64,000 bases of DNA from Aquila chrysaetos chrysaetos (lineage: Eukaryota; Chordata; Aves; Accipitriformes; Accipitridae). The notes under the pieces were generated by a model, which saw only the letters and a program-made list of their open reading frames with translations, had not been told where the DNA came from and made no database searches. Shown piece by piece: positions 13,141 through 26,100 of this stretch; position 1 is the first letter of the stretch, and the number at the start of each line of letters is the position of its first letter. Made by a program: the position numbers and the translations under genes. The DNA is taken from contig NC_044009.1 in assembly GCF_900496995.4 (NCBI RefSeq), positions 34,805,505 through 34,869,504 on the forward strand, read 5' to 3'.

Positions 13141-15879
13141 TTATCTCCATAGGCTCATTGCTTTCTCCAGCTCTCAAATATGGAAGTTACCAATCTCCAC
13201 TGTGATCTCTTCACTTTCTGCAAAAACATCTCCAGTGGAATGACTACAGTGGCTGGAATAGTCATGTATTAGCTAGGGTTATTCAGGTTTTGCAAATATC
13301 TAGAAAAGTTGGTTCAGTCCCATCTTATACTATTTTCCTGTATAGTTCTTCCTTTCTTTCTCAAGAAAAATCCAATTCTGAAGTTGGTGCTCTCTCACTG
13401 AGGAGCAACTTTGTCTTCCAAGGAGGCAGTATTCTAGAGAATCTTCTTGTGGCTCTTCTTTTCTGGAATTCTCCATTCTTTTATTTTTAACTTTCGTAAG
13501 CAATTTGGTCTACAATGTTCAAATCATGTCCTTCAAATGCAACAGTATAGTGTCACCTTTTAATGTTGGAAAACTCCATATCACTGAAATGCTTAAATAC
13601 TGTAAAGAAAATAAAAGGAAGAAAACAAAGCCTTTTGCATTGTTCTGATGAATCAAATGGAAATAACCTACATAGGTAGCTTACTGGCACTGTGACTCTT
13701 CTATTACCATCACATTTAATGGACTTGTTTTCTTCTTCAACCTTTGCTGTTCACAGCTTCTCTTTAGTAATGTCAGGAGAATGTACTTGTAAGAGTACAT
13801 CCAATTATCTTCTGCCCCAATGTATGGCTGTAAAAGTTGAAGGATTGCTTTCTACAGCACAAAAATTGGTACTGCATTGGTGGACAAAGTTCTGAAACTC
13901 CCTGTGAGTGATTTGTCATTCTTATCTGTTGTCTCAGGACCATGGAGAAGAGTCCAATAATGAAATATTAGAATACTCAAAAGTGTAAAGCTGTTCAATT
14001 AACATGCAAATTGATTTATTACAGTTCTGTTTCCTATATCCCCCTATATCCTTTACTTGTCTTTACTCCCATCCCCTCAGTATCCCAAGTAATCCTTAGA
14101 TTACCTCTATATCTTAAAAACCTCCAAGACATCCTCTGTGTCTTTAATGGAACATCCCCAGAATATTTCTGGCTTTTCCCATAACCTCTAGTTTTGAGTT
14201 CTGGCCTGCCAGCTAGGTAAGAGACATCACATGGTGAGACTGGTCCAATAGCTCATGTAGCTTTTGTCGTCAACCAGCTGCTGCCAAATAGAGCAAATAA
14301 TGGTTGGCTGCTTTGAGCCTTTTCCCTAATATTAATCGGCTTATTCTTATTCATAACAATTTTTAAAAAAATCAGTATCTTAATGCATATTGCTCAGTCA
14401 AACTTGGTTGAACTTTGCCAACAGATTTAAAAATTATTAGGAGATAGGCTGTAAATCCCTAAAACCCACTTTTTCCTTATTTTCTCTGGAGACCAGAACT
14501 TTAAAAAACAGCACCACATTATCTCCTAAAGCAGGATAAATGAACACATAAAAATGTCTGAGTAGCATAGTACTCAGGAAAAAAAAAAGAATATTTATGC
14601 TGTTTGCACAATTGTATTTATACCTATATCTGATGCAAAGGTTCCTAGATAAGAGTTATATGGAAACCATACCCAAAGTTGAGAGAGAGAGATTATGATC
14701 TACAACTCCAGATGTCACACAACTCTCCAAGCACTGCATGCAGTTATATAGCACCACATGTTTTCCAGTACACAGTTTTAATTAAGTGAACTGAGGATGA
14801 AGGCCCAAACCCTGTTTTCCTTAATAATGAAAATAATCCCACTATTTTTGTTCTGAATTTCCTGGGTATAGTTGATTTACATGAAAGTATAAACATCAGA
14901 ATTATTTTTATTAGGTTGTGCCTTACATTGTTTGAGATTGTATTTTGAGTGTTATCTAAGCCTCTTCTTTAAACTTATCTGATTAAGGACATTTATGTCA
15001 TCATTAGAACAGAAGCAGCAAAGGATTTGTGTGAATGCAGAATGTTTTCTTTATATCACGAGAAGGCTTGAAGGCCATTCTTTGTCCAAATTAAAACTTG
15101 AAAAGCAAATTCTTTAATGGGAGAAATTATCAGATCCTATGATATTTAATATAAACATTGGGATACTGATGTGGGTAAATAATATGAAACTTTAAAATAT
15201 ACTAAAACTAAAGCACTTTTAAAGAACGGTTATGTTCTATCTGTTTATGAGACACTGAAAAAAATAAAGAAGTGGATCAACAAAGGTGTTGAAGAAGTGT
15301 TTGCAATCTGGAAAAAGTCATCGCAAATAATAATCCAGACAAGCACGGAGATGGGAAACTCATTTCAATGTAAATACTGCTGTTGAATATCCTACAAACA
15401 GATCTTCCTGTGTGTGTCTGGTCAAATTAATATTTTAGTCAAGCTAGTCTTCCTTTTGCTGTAGTCGACTTTAGGTGAGGATTTATATCATTCTGCCTTT
15501 GGGACCCTAGGATTTAAAAAAAAATTATCCCTCTCAGATATCTGACTCTTTAAGGATCCGTGAAGATAAATGTGTATATATTCCAGGTCCAGCTGAAAAC
15601 CGGAACGTGTGGATCTCTTGATATCCCCACTTTTCTCTAACTTGTGTGGGGTATTGATTTGATGATGGAACAGACTGGCGAAGGATTATATTCTAAATCT
15701 AAATATATTTTCTTTGTCTGACTGAATTACCGGGTGCTGCTTAGAAAGCCGCCCTTGGGCTTGGGTAGGGAAAGCCTGTTTTGAAGACAGAGGGGAGGGG
15801 GCAGTCAGATTTAAGGCTATTGCGTGACTGAGGAAGTAGTAGCGCAGAAAAATCCTTGGCTTGCGCGGTAGCAGATGCT

Positions 15880-16080
15880 GTTCAGAAACGCAGGGCTGGT
15901 TCGCCTGCCGTGCCTGCCCGCCGGTGCGGCGGGAGGCTGCGCTGCTCCGCTGTCCCCTGCGCTGAGCTGCGCCGAGCCGAGCCGAGCCGAGCCGAGCCGC
16001 GCCACGCCGAGCCGAGCCGAGCCGAGCCGAGCCGCTGCGCGCTGCCGGCCGGCTCGAGCGGCGCCTGGGAGCGACATCTC
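15880..16080. promoter_or_regulatory. Small CpG island
   Basis: An abrupt GC- and CpG-rich patch sits in AT-rich surroundings and includes a CCGAG pentanucleotide run. It gives open frames in several phases on both strands, as expected when stop codons are rare in GC-rich sequence. It could be the promoter of a non-coding transcript or an unmethylated regulatory island. I see no coding exon beginning in it. Confidence 0.45.
15971..16034 (+). repeat. (GCCGA)n pentanucleotide microsatellite
   Basis: About five GCCGA units, a short interruption (GCGCCAC), then about six more units. The reading frames across it are repetitive (AEPSR-type or LGSAR-type) and come from the repeat, not from a gene. 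Confidence 0.9.
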
Positions 16081-16204
16081 GCTCTTCGTCTGCATCACGT
16101 TCCGAAACAGCGTCTATTTGCAACCGAAATACAACTGAAGTATAGGAACACAGAGGTGTTTCAACTACAAATGTAATCACTGACTAATAAAATGGAAAAG
16201 GATT

Positions 16205-19200
16205 AGTGTGGGAGCGTAAGTGGCAGCGGGAAAAGACGGCAGAAGTGGCGGTGGTCCGAGGCAGGCTCCCGCCGCACGGCAGGCTGCAGCACAAGCAGTG
16301 CCACGCAAGTCCCTTCCTGAGGCACCTGCCCCTGGAGAAGAGCAAACTTCCTGGCCTGCCTTCGTGGAGAATCCGCATTGTCTTCCTAATCCTGAACACG
16401 CCGAGATCGTTATTCGTGAAAATAAGACTCTTAAGAATTCACAGATTACCGAAAACATTAGCTAATCGCCCCTCGCCTGTCCTAGAAGAGAGAGACAGAC
16501 ATTGGGGAAAGCGCTGGGGACGGGCTGGTGTGAAATGCAGCAGCCTTGCAAAGCCTTTCCAGCTCCAGCCTGCTATCACAAGAAAAGGATCATGTGAGGA
16601 TCCTTTGAAAGGCAATGTTCTGACTAAAGCAAGCAACTGCATTAATTGGGAGTCTTGTATTCATACATGCTGGGCTAAATAAAGCAAGCTGGTTTGCTGC
16701 GGCAGGCTAGGGAAAATATATAAAGCTAATCCTTTCAATTACTTTGTCGTTGATTAGAGTATCCGTAACAAATGCACAGTCCTAAGAGTTCCATGTAGCA
16801 CGGAACATCTTTTCAGGGAACAGGATAAGCATCCTCAACTAAAACAAAATGACAAAACTTTTTTTTTTTTCTTTTTTGTCATTTGAGGGGGCGGAAGCGG
16901 AGGGAAGCGCGAATTGCCACGATTCCCTGCTTTCGAGAGCTGAAGCTACAAGGTATCCCCCCTTTTTTTTATCGCCTGAAGTTAACTTTCATGATGGAGA
17001 AAAACTCGGCAGGACAACAAAGCTTTGATCTTTGTGTGAAGGAAGAAAGTAATAGAGTGAAAGTCTCTCCAGAGGGTAATTATTCTTTGGCCGCTCAGGC
17101 AAGAAGTTCCCTGTCACTGTTAAGGTTAATATTAAGGTAGCTCCGCTATACTTTCTCATATTAAAAAAAAAAAAATCCTCCCCAGAATGTTATACTATTA
17201 ATTGCCAATTTGCATATGTGTGCAGCTGCTGTTTTGGCTCCGATCTTCCATCCGATAAGCTTGCTGGAGGTATCACAGAGCACTTGGCAGCTTTCCTATT
17301 TGAAAAGAAAGCCTTCCTAACTACAGAACAGCTGATAGTCTATCAGTGATAGACCCTGATGGCGTGAATTACAATTACACTACTTTTCACACTAAATCTG
17401 GGTGATAGCTACTTGGAAAGAAGTTTCATCATTTTTTACCACAAACTGGAAAAAGAATTACATGGTCATGCTGTGCTTTTAAAGGCAGTTTGGTTCGCTT
17501 TTGTCTATTTAACACCTAATTCCGAGGAGTCCATAGGCATCTGGAGATCTGAACGTCGCGTAATGAATTCACTGTTTAGATGGGAGATTTTTTAAATCTA
17601 CCTCAAATTACATTTATTAACAAGGCGAGCAGGAAGTGTTAGAGTTGTTAGACACTTCATTTATTAAATAATTTGTGGGTATTTTCAGTTGTCATATCCA
17701 GAGTCATGGGGGTTTACTTATTTTTTAATTAGCAATTCCAAAACAATGCTACTGCAATTTAACAATTCATCACGTAATCTGGGGCTGTTCAGTTCAGCCA
17801 CTAATGCTAGATAATTCAGATTGTTATTTTGATCTGTTTATAACTCATTTTGTTGTGATAGGAGAACTGCTGCCTTGAAATTAAATGGCACGATTTCCTA
17901 TGGACCTTGTTGCGACCTAGAAGCTAACTATATCGTCTTTGCCTACCTATATCCTTAACATTATACCTGGTATAGCAAAGCAATAGTAATTTAAAATTTC
18001 ACTTGTTTGTTCTCTCACTTCATGATTGGTCCCTATTTCGCCTTAGTGTGTTTTCGTATACCACTGCGGAGGAGGAGGTGGGGAGAAATGCAAGTGTCAA
18101 AGTAAATTTAATTGTAAGAGTAAGTCACCCACATTGCTGCCAAGGTCACGATGTCTAAACTTTTTCCTTTATATGCCAGCAAGTTAATTTAGCGAGGTGC
18201 TGCCCTGATAGTTAAATGTAGCTGTTTAAATGTCTTATAAAGGCATGGTGGAAAGCCTGACTCCTGACGTAGCTAACCTAACAGAAAATAGACTTTGTTT
18301 TCCTTTTTTAGTTGCTTGCTTTATTAGATTTCTCACTCTCGCAGATTATCCAAAAACTACCCATTGATTGATCGCCCGTAGAGCTGCATTTGGTGTAAAG
18401 AAAAACTTCACAGCTTTATTGGCTCCCAGGAGACAAAACAAACATAACAAGATATTCGTATTAATACAAACAATGCAACAAATGAGAAAATCATCACATT
18501 TAAATAAGACGGTAAAGTCAGTCCAGTGTACATCCCAGCCTCTGATATACTAGACATGGCAGCTCAACTAATCACCAGCGCTCTCAGGCGCAGGTCCCTA
18601 TGGGACTTGCGTTATTGCTCACAGCATCTCATCATCGCGAACACAGTTAACCTAAGAAAATGCCACCAAATAAAACTTTAAGAACCCGGTTTAACGGTAT
18701 TTTACTGCAGCTTTGCGACTCTAAAGATAAAGGTTGAGATTAGCCTGTTTCTTCAAAAAGATTTTGAATGTTTTTTTGTGAGTGCTTGGACCTCGAAGCT
18801 GTTGCTCATTTTTTAGGGCACCACACACCTAATCGTAACAAGGCGTTTACTTTGGGAAGAGAAAGCAAGAAGATTCGAACTTTCTGCCATTTCTTCTGAA
18901 GACAAAGACGGGGACGTGTCCCTTTAGCCTTGGTAAAAAAACAAGTCCAAGGAACAGTTTTATTTTTAAGCTTTTAAATATCCCCTCCCAATGCAAACAC
19001 ACCCACACACGCCACGAACTTTTTTTGTTTAAAAGAAAGCTAATGCTCTCTTAGCTTCATCTCGGGAACATCACAAAAGGAAAGGGACCGTTTTTGAGGA
19101 CGGCAAGGCAGTTAGCCCACTCTCTGTGTTGTTTCCTACAAACTCTTTATCAAACGACGCAACCAGGCTGTTACATAGTAACATTTTCTTGACCGGCATT

Positions 19201-22200
19201 TTCTTATAATAGCCATTTTCTTCACCCTTTAATGGAAAAGTCACTTAGGCCCAGGGGGAAATACGGACCTTCTGAAATGCTGTGGGAGTCTTATCATCCT
19301 TATCATCTTGTTACCCTCACGCAAAGGGCTAGGTAATTGCTGTTCTGCCATTCTGCTAATCTCTTCTCTTTGATAGAAGGACTAAAATCAAAGTGAAGCT
19401 GGATTTGTCGGCCATACGATTCCCTCGAAGCCCATAAAAGATTTGACAGCTCTGAGAATCGCATCACGTTCCAGGTCTTGCATCCATTTTCCACCGGATG
19501 GTGGGGTCGAAAAAGGCTGAAGGGACTGCCTTTTCTTTCTGTGTTTGTAGCGTCTTCGAGCCGGACGGGCATTTCTTGGCATTCCTGAGGTTCTACATAA
19601 AATAAAAAGCTTATAAATGCTCACTGCATTTACGCCTATTGAGTTTTAATGGACGTGTGATCTTGAATGCATGACTACAGGCTCTCTGCTAATAACATCA
19701 ACATTGGTCTTTTTTCACACTTGACCGTCGATCCCCGTACACGCCCGCCGCGACAGAGCTTTGCGTAAAACTTCGGGCGCACAAGGTGTACAGTATCGAG
19801 TCCTCTCTGCGGGTATCGCTTATGTTGCCTCTTTCGTGAGTAGGTCCGTACGACTTATATGAAGGAGCAACACGCACGCGTTTAAATAATTAAAAAAACC
19901 CATGTAAAACTAAGCTAAGTTTAAAAGAATTTGTAAAGCATACGGCATTTTGTTCTCTTAGAAGAAGCATTCACAGGTTACTACACGTGTCTTCAAATAG
20001 TTGCAATTGCAATCGTGGCATATAATGTCAAGTTATCATTACACAAAGTAAATTTAAAAATGACAACTCTTAAAACCTTGCTAAGGTGTAGGAAGCGATT
20101 TCGTGACCAACTGATACAATATTTCGTATTACTTTCCAGCTATGTATTCCTCTCAGATTTATCCTGCCTGAAATGTACGCGTGTGTGTATATACACAAAA
20201 TTATATGAAATAAAAACTTCGGAGAAATGCAGGGAGTAGTATGCTGACGGAGATTTCAGAAATGATACAAAAGAATGAAAGGAAGTTTTAATGGTAGAAG
20301 GAAACCTGCTGTTCCTGTTCCCCTGGGCGGAAGGAGGGCTAAACCTGGCGGCTTTATGCTAGAAGACTTGCATCGTTCTTTGAATACTTAGGGACACTAA
20401 ACTCCCTGAATAAAGAAATCAGATGAATGTGTTCTAATTAGGGATATTCCTGTTGCTACTGTCTTGTATCACTTGAGGCAACTGGGAATCTATAAGTAAC
20501 AAGCTTATTTGATCTGTATCAACTGCACTTAAATGGACACATGGATGAGAACTCTATTAAAAACTCAGTGTATGCGATTTTGGCTGCTGAGTCTCCGTGG
20601 GCTTTCACATCTCGGATGGCATGGAGCCCGAGGTTTCTCTGCCGTGCTCCTATCGAGCTTGGACCTGGCTTCCTTACGCCCCCACCCTTATGTCCAGAGT
20701 TATGTACATGTTTCCACATATTAAAAATGTAGTCTACACTGCTCGGATTGACAACACTATCAGAGCCTCTCCAGACGTATCCATCGCCAGGTCTCCGTGC
20801 GCTTTGAACGGTTATCACTCAAACCAGCTAGTTCCGTTGGTCTGGTTCTGTACTGGAAGAGAACTTGCATAAGACTCCAATGACATTTTTCTCCTGCTCA
20901 CTTCACATTCTGTACCTCCTCCTACAACTACTGTAATCCCTTTAACCCAAGAGAAAGCTCCAACGCTCGGCTGTTGATAAATTGATGGGTCGGATGGCCT
21001 TTCACCTGGTTGTCACCGCTGGAAAAAGTGCTAATGGACATTTGTAGATAGGATTCTCGCCCGACCGGAGGCTCAGTTTCTGCTGTGCAGGCACGGTCTT
21101 GTCACACAAAGGCTCGGCTCCACACCCCGTCTGTACGTATACTCTTTTGCATGCACACTGACCCCAGGAATAGCTTATGTGGTTTTTCAGGGCACCTGTT
21201 GTAAGCAGATGTTCTGACAGTCTCACAGTCCGCGATCTCAACGACTTGTTTCATTCCGTTACCCCGCGGACGTGAGTAACCCCTGTACAGGAGCCTTGTG
21301 ATGGCGAGAAGGGCAGTTAATCAATAAAAAAAAAAAACAAATAGAACATTACTTGTCACTCCTTTGCCGGCGGTCAATTATAAAGAAGAAAATATGAATG
21401 GCAGCGTATTAGGAACGTCAGGAGGGGTGGCAGTGCAGCTGTACGGGCTGCCTGGGTTCATCCATCATTACCTAGCAAATGAGCCGACTAGCTTGTGGGC
21501 AGGTACAGAAGCCCTGGCAGGCAAGCAAGAGAAGAGATTATTTTTGCATATCTTCTGTGAATCTCCGGGGAATTCGGTGGCGTTCCTGATCTCAAATGCT
21601 TGTAATTAAGAGGATGGCATCTTTGGGCTGGAGAATTCCGCAGAAAATCATTTTCACAGCACCTAGAGGGCTTGAAGTCGCGCTTGATGACAGATGGGAA
21701 ACCTTTATGAAGGCTCCATAACCTTTTGCCCTGAGAGACTATACTTTTTGACACTGCAGGATTGGGAGGATATAGATGTTTTTACTCGGGTGATAGTGTG
21801 GTGATTTAAAAAAAAAACCGAGTCATTTATCGAAGTATTTTAATGAACTATGCAAACAGCGAAAACCTGACAAAGCTTGTGTCACTGCTGAGAGCGAAAA
21901 CATAACTATTAACCATAGAGTGTTTTGCTTATGGAGACTTATATTGCACAGGAATAAGATATAGGAAAAGACTAGCAGATAAGATTTCGTGTTTCATCTT
22001 TTCAGATCATGACCTCAGGAATGCCATGCCACTTCCATTAATCCTTTTCTCGAGTTAAAGATGCCTGTGAATATGAATAAAGTTGTATTTAAAAAACGAT
22101 AGAAAGAAAGAGAGAAAGAGAAAACAAGACTCATTCACATTCCGAGTCTGCTTTCTGTCTCACACGTATTACATTTCACAAAACAGATAGAAACAATAGA

Positions 22201-23600
22201 GCTTATTAAGAAAAACTTGTTTTGAATGGCAAATTAAGCATAATGAAAATACACACGTTTTTACAAGTAGTTATTTTTTTCACCAATTGAATATTTTAAA
22301 CCTTTTTAAAGTATGCACTTGTCTCTGCAAAATGTTTTTCTTTTAGCTCATTTTCACCATATCACCCTGCTATATATATCTGTTTAAAATTTTAATTCGG
22401 TCAGCTTAGAGACCTTGATAAGCACAGCACCTTGTCTGCGGCCAGACATTAACCAATAGGGGTGCCCTACCCCAGCTATTTATGAGCAATATCAGTGTTG
22501 CTTTCCAGGCTGAACAGGCTGATGCACAGATCAGTCCACACTATGGCTTCGTAGGCAGGAAAAAAAGTTATTATTATATTTGAGAAGATATCTCAGCATT
22601 CGTCTTTGACGCAAATACCTTTTTGATGCAGCATAAATCATCAAAATAGATATAATAATTTGTTACCAGTTTGGAAAATTATGTGAAATCAAGAAACAAT
22701 CCAAGAATCTTTTAATGAAAACTACACTTGACCTAATGAAAAGTCTATTCCTCCTTTCATCCTTATGTACAGTTTAAAAAAATTATTACAGATAACAGCA
22801 AAGAAAGGCAAGTTTTTATCTCCATCCCCCATATGTCTAAATTCAGAAGCACAGAAAAAATAAGCTCCTTAAAAAAGGGCACAAAGGTTATCTTGAATTT
22901 TGCTTTATACTGTAAATCTATTAAATCAGTATTCCCAATTTGCACAAACTTGTGTATCTAGTGTTATAAAATCTCTTAAAACATAGAGCACTCGAATGTT
23001 GAGCATTAAGGTGGACTGCATTTTTCTGCTTCTTAGGTATTGCAGCGATCTGGGAATTTATTTTTACAGCCTGAGATGTCAGTATGCCACAGAAGCATGA
23101 AAATCTCACCATCTGTATGCTCATGGACAATCTCATCAAGTACACTCAACGACAGACTTAGAATAACAAAATTTAAATGCTATTACTACAGCCTATCCAT
23201 ACATGCACTCAAATCTATTTTAAATAGCATTCAACCTGAGTTATCATGCTGCTTACCTCAGGCCTAAAACAGTTTAATCCCTTTCAGTGTTTGCTTACCC
23301 ACATGAATCCTGTCGTAAAACAGGCACATGCTATTTGAAATAACACTTGTTAAATTAAATGGGAGGTTACAGAGAGACGCATATAATTTAATTTTGCCGA
23401 GTGCTGATCCATAACCCAGTGAAGGTTCAGGAGTGGAGCAGTGGCTTCACCTGGCAGCTTACCTAATGTGCCGGGCAGTGTCCTTCTGGATATGTGTTAC
23501 TTCTCAGTGCCAGGAAACAAGGGTATGTTTTACTTGGAACTCTGTTATAGCAGACACTATGTAGTTTAGATTAACTCCTTTCAGTAGTACAGCATCAATG
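16205..23600. other. Intergenic block with conserved-noncoding-like sequence
   Basis: Composition here is balanced, with more CpG than the flanks, many short homeodomain-type ATTA/TAAT cores, and few interspersed repeats. Notable stretches are about 16680-18260, 20500-20900, 21340-21780 and 22340-22540. The last has CTTGATAAGC, ATTAACCAATAGG (a CCAAT box) and TTTATGAGC. These features resemble vertebrate conserved non-coding elements, but conservation cannot be seen from one genome. No reading frame here resembles a known protein. Confidence 0.35.
16843..16884. repeat. Short inverted repeat around a poly-T run
   Basis: AAATGACAAAA on the left is matched by TTTTGTCATTT on the right, across a T-rich loop. 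The stem would be about 11 base pairs. It is short enough to be chance in A/T-rich DNA. Confidence 0.4.
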
Positions 23601-23739
23601 TGTTATTCCCTTAACATAAAACATACAGATTATGTAAATCTGTAATAAATACTATTTTGAAGTGTATAGTAATCAGAAATCTTTCAGGGCAGGATGGAAT
23701 GGAAACTGAGAAATATTGGAGAGTAAACATTCCAACGCT

Positions 23740-24800
23740 CATTCCTCTGCTTCTCCCTGGCAGAGCGGAGCCCTCGCTGTCGCTGGGATGCTAATGCTCC
23801 AGCGCTAGGGTTTGCCCTCTGCGTCCCGCCGAGCGTGGACCTTCTGGGAGAGCTAGGGCCAAAGCGATCCCGCACAAAGCATTTCTCCTCTCTCTGCAGA
23901 CCCTGTCGCCCCTTTTTGTAAACGGGAAGGGTGGTTCCTGGTCCGAGGGAGGGCCAGCCCTTTTTGTACCTCCTCACAGGGTGCAAACTAGGTACGTGCG
24001 GTCATTCAGGCTCGCAAGGCCAAGCAATCCGAGAGGCAAAAGGCCCAAGAGAGGCCATACAGCTTGCTTACAACATGTTTAGCATTCCGGACTCTAGTGA
24101 CTGTGCAGAGCTAAGAGGGCAACGCAGCCCCTGGAGCCCGTCAATAATTGGCTCAGCTCTGCATTTCCCTCACCTTTGCGGGCCTGGCCTGGGGCTTCGG
24201 CGGTAGGTTGTCTCTTACCAGGCAACACCGCTGCGCTGCCGGCTATCGTCTGTCCTCTGGCGGGGAAGGGGGAGCCGGGATGTCAGCATAAAGAACCCAC
24301 AGGACGTGTACGAAGAGCTCAGCTCCCTCCTCGCCTCTGCCCCTCGCGGGGACGCATACTGGCGGGCTCCTGGAAGCCTGGGCACCAAGGGCGAGGTCTG
24401 CAATCTACCACTGATACCCACCAGCCTGCCAGATCTCCCCGGGTGCTGCCTGCCCCGCCGCGCCATCCCACCGGGACTCTCTCTGGGTTACCACCTCCGC
24501 CGGGTGTGGTGCTGTCTGCTGCGGAGGGGCCTGATTGTGTTGGGCTTGCCATGCGGCCAGCGAGAAGGAGGGATCGCGGCAGGCAGGCGGAGGGAGGGAA
24601 GGAGGGAGGGAGGGAAGGAAGGAAGGAAGGAAGGAAGGAGGCCGGGCTGATTAGCATGCAGCAGCGCTCGCAAGCCCGGCTCCATTGTTTTAACACCTCC
24701 CCTCTCCTCCGCGCCAATCTGTCACCGTTCAGCAGGCGAACGCTGCTGCCTCGAATGCTGCTCTTCTCAAATGAGACGGATAATTAGCTGCCCCGCACGA
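23740..24800. promoter_or_regulatory. CpG-rich island in the TANK downstream intergenic region
   Basis: GC and CpG rise sharply across this kilobase. It includes a GGAA/GGGA microsatellite and, at its right side, a stretch (about 24645-24880) that looks like a regulatory element, with GATTAGCATGC, GATAATTAGC, and two T-box-like half-sites in reverse orientation, TAACACCT at 24691 and TGACACCT at 24855. Long open frames exist on both strands but are low-complexity. I call it a candidate promoter or enhancer island; no transcript is shown by the sequence. Confidence 0.45.
24589..24640 (+). repeat. Purine (GGGA/GGAA)n microsatellite
   Basis: AGGGAGGGAA units pass into about six tandem GGAA units. 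The uninterrupted purine tract on the plus strand is about 50 bases and produces the EGGK/KEGR-type pseudo-peptides in this area. Confidence 0.9.
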
Positions 24801-24931
24801 ATGGCGCACTCTTCTCACCCCTGATTGCTATCACCTTCTTGCTCCTGGCAGTTTTGACACCTCGTAATCAGCCTGCTGCTTTTTCTCTTTTCTTTCCCTA
24901 TTTCTGATTTTTTTCTCCCCCTTCCTTCAGG

Positions 24932-24953
24932 TTTTTTTTTTTTTTTTTTTTTT
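24932..24953 (+). repeat. Poly-T tract, 22 T
   Basis: A run of 22 T residues lies directly before the first copy of the local degenerate repeat. Confidence 0.9.
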
Positions 24954-25083
24954 AATGCAATCCCAGTTGCCATTTGGATTGAGACTCCTCTGTTGAGTTA
25001 ACCTTGTATGATTGCGGGGGAAAGGGGAATGTACGGTAGGGAGGAGAAGAAATCGCCTCCGAGTCTCATCTGCTGAGTGAACC
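24954..25083. repeat. Degenerate local repeat, copy A
   Basis: TAATG-AATCCCA-TT-CCATTTGGATT is followed by ACTCCTCTGTTGAGTT, then a purine-rich spacer, then CGAGTCTCATCTGCTGAGTG. The same order and orientation recur about 1 kb to the right (copy B). The two copies agree at roughly 85 per cent over the first 45 or so bases and less after that. I do not recognise a named repeat family. Confidence 0.6.
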
Positions 25084-25205
25084 ATGGGTGGGGGTAGGAG
25101 CATCTCGGCTTGATCCTCCAGTGCTTTTGTTCGTAAGGGGGAACAGCCTCTCCTGAGCATCCTCTGAATTAACATTATCTCGGATGGGGAAGGATCGTGT
25201 GTGGA

Positions 25206-25228
25206 GCGACTCCTCCGCTCAGTTAAGG
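25206..25228 (+). repeat. Single unit related to the local degenerate repeat
   Basis: GCGACTCCTCCGCTCAGTTAAGG matches the CTCCTCTGCTGAGTTAA core in copies A and B with about three changes. It sits between those copies. Confidence 0.4.
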
Positions 25229-25599
25229 GAGAAAAGACTGCATTTCTGTTGAGTTATCTGTTTAGTTAAATTCAGCAATATGAGGAGGTGATTTTCAAAG
25301 TAACTTCACACGGCCAGGAAGCGCTCTCTTCCTCCCGGGTAGGCAGGGAGGGAAGGTAACTTCTCCTGAGCCTCTTAGAGTGAATTCACTGTGTTTCATG
25401 GGAGTCGGAAGGGAGGTCCGATTGGAGTGCGAGATGGCAGAGGGAACTTCTTCCCTTCCCATTCCAGAGAAAGAAGAGAACTCAGTTAATGCTCTGGTGA
25501 TTTCTGTGAGATCTTAAAAAACAGGGGACTCGTGGAATCTGTCATAGGAGCGTTTTCCTCTCCTCTAACAAGCACTGACAGTCTAATTACTGGAGCTAC

Positions 25600-25960
25600 G
25601 AGCAGCTGTCGAGTTAGCCGGAGAGGCAGAGGAGCTACATGTGTTCTCCTCGGCCGCCGGCACCGAGCCCTTGCGCCAGGCTGAGGCAGCCGTAGCGCCA
25701 CAGCATGCCCCTCAGAAACCTCCACGTAGGCAAGGGGAGCGGTTTGCTTCCTTGCTTTCAAGTCAGAACTAGAGGTCCCGCGAATACGGGCTGTAAAGCG
25801 TGGGGCTTCACGCGTCGCGTACCGTCGGGACAGGGGAACCCCTACGGGAGCCCTGCAAGCAGCTTCAGCCCCGTGGCTACCCCGGGAAGGACTCCGCTAG
25901 CCCTGGGAGAGGAGGAATTCGGTAGTATGCCTTGGTACGAGCCTGCGGCTCTCTCGAGTT
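25600..25960. promoter_or_regulatory. CpG-rich patch
   Basis: This is a GC-rich stretch with several CpGs (for example GGCCGCCGGCACCG and CACGCGTCGCGTACCG). It belongs to the string of islands between 15.9 and 26.7 kb. No gene start is recognised. Confidence 0.35.
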
Positions 25961-25995
25961 CCGCTTCCTCCCCCAGATTTATTATTATTATTTCT

Positions 25996-26100
25996 AATGA
26001 AATCCCACTTCCCATTTGGATTCAACCTCCTCTGCTGAGTTGAGTCTGTGTGGAAGGGGGAGCGGAGGGGAGGAACACCGAGCCTCCTCTGGTGAGTGTA
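25996..26100. repeat. Degenerate local repeat, copy B
   Basis: TAATGAAATCCCACTTCCCATTTGGATT is followed by CCTCCTCTGCTGAGTTGAG, a shorter purine-rich spacer and CGAGCCTCCTCTGGTGAGTG, colinear with copy A. On the minus strand both copies can be read as a similar peptide (core LNPNG.WD), which reflects the DNA similarity and is not evidence of coding. Confidence 0.6.

Larger units (their letters stand above)
1..15500. other. AT-rich intergenic DNA, no gene recognised
   Basis: This stretch has only short open reading frames, none longer than about 104 codons and none resembling a protein I know. It holds short T and A tracts, one strong inverted repeat near 7.5 kb and small microsatellites. Given TANK to the right on the minus strand, it lies downstream of TANK. 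By vertebrate synteny the next gene should be PSMD14. I looked for its JAMM-motif exon (GWYHSHPGFGCWLS) and its N-terminus by eye and saw neither, but a short exon could be missed. Confidence 0.6.

Noticed and set aside
15686..16682. Several overlapping open frames up to 164 codons on both strands
   Set aside because: They run through the GCCGA repeat and GC-rich sequence, occur in several phases on both strands, and translate to repetitive A/R/S/G-rich peptides with no known domain.
18860..18900. AGATTCGAACTT resembling a tRNA T-loop
   Set aside because: No acceptor stem, D-arm or anticodon arm could be fitted around it.
24176..24787. 203-codon plus-strand frame
   Set aside because: It passes through the GGAA microsatellite (KEGRKEGR-type peptide) and the CpG island; similar long frames exist on the other strand. 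No domain is recognisable.
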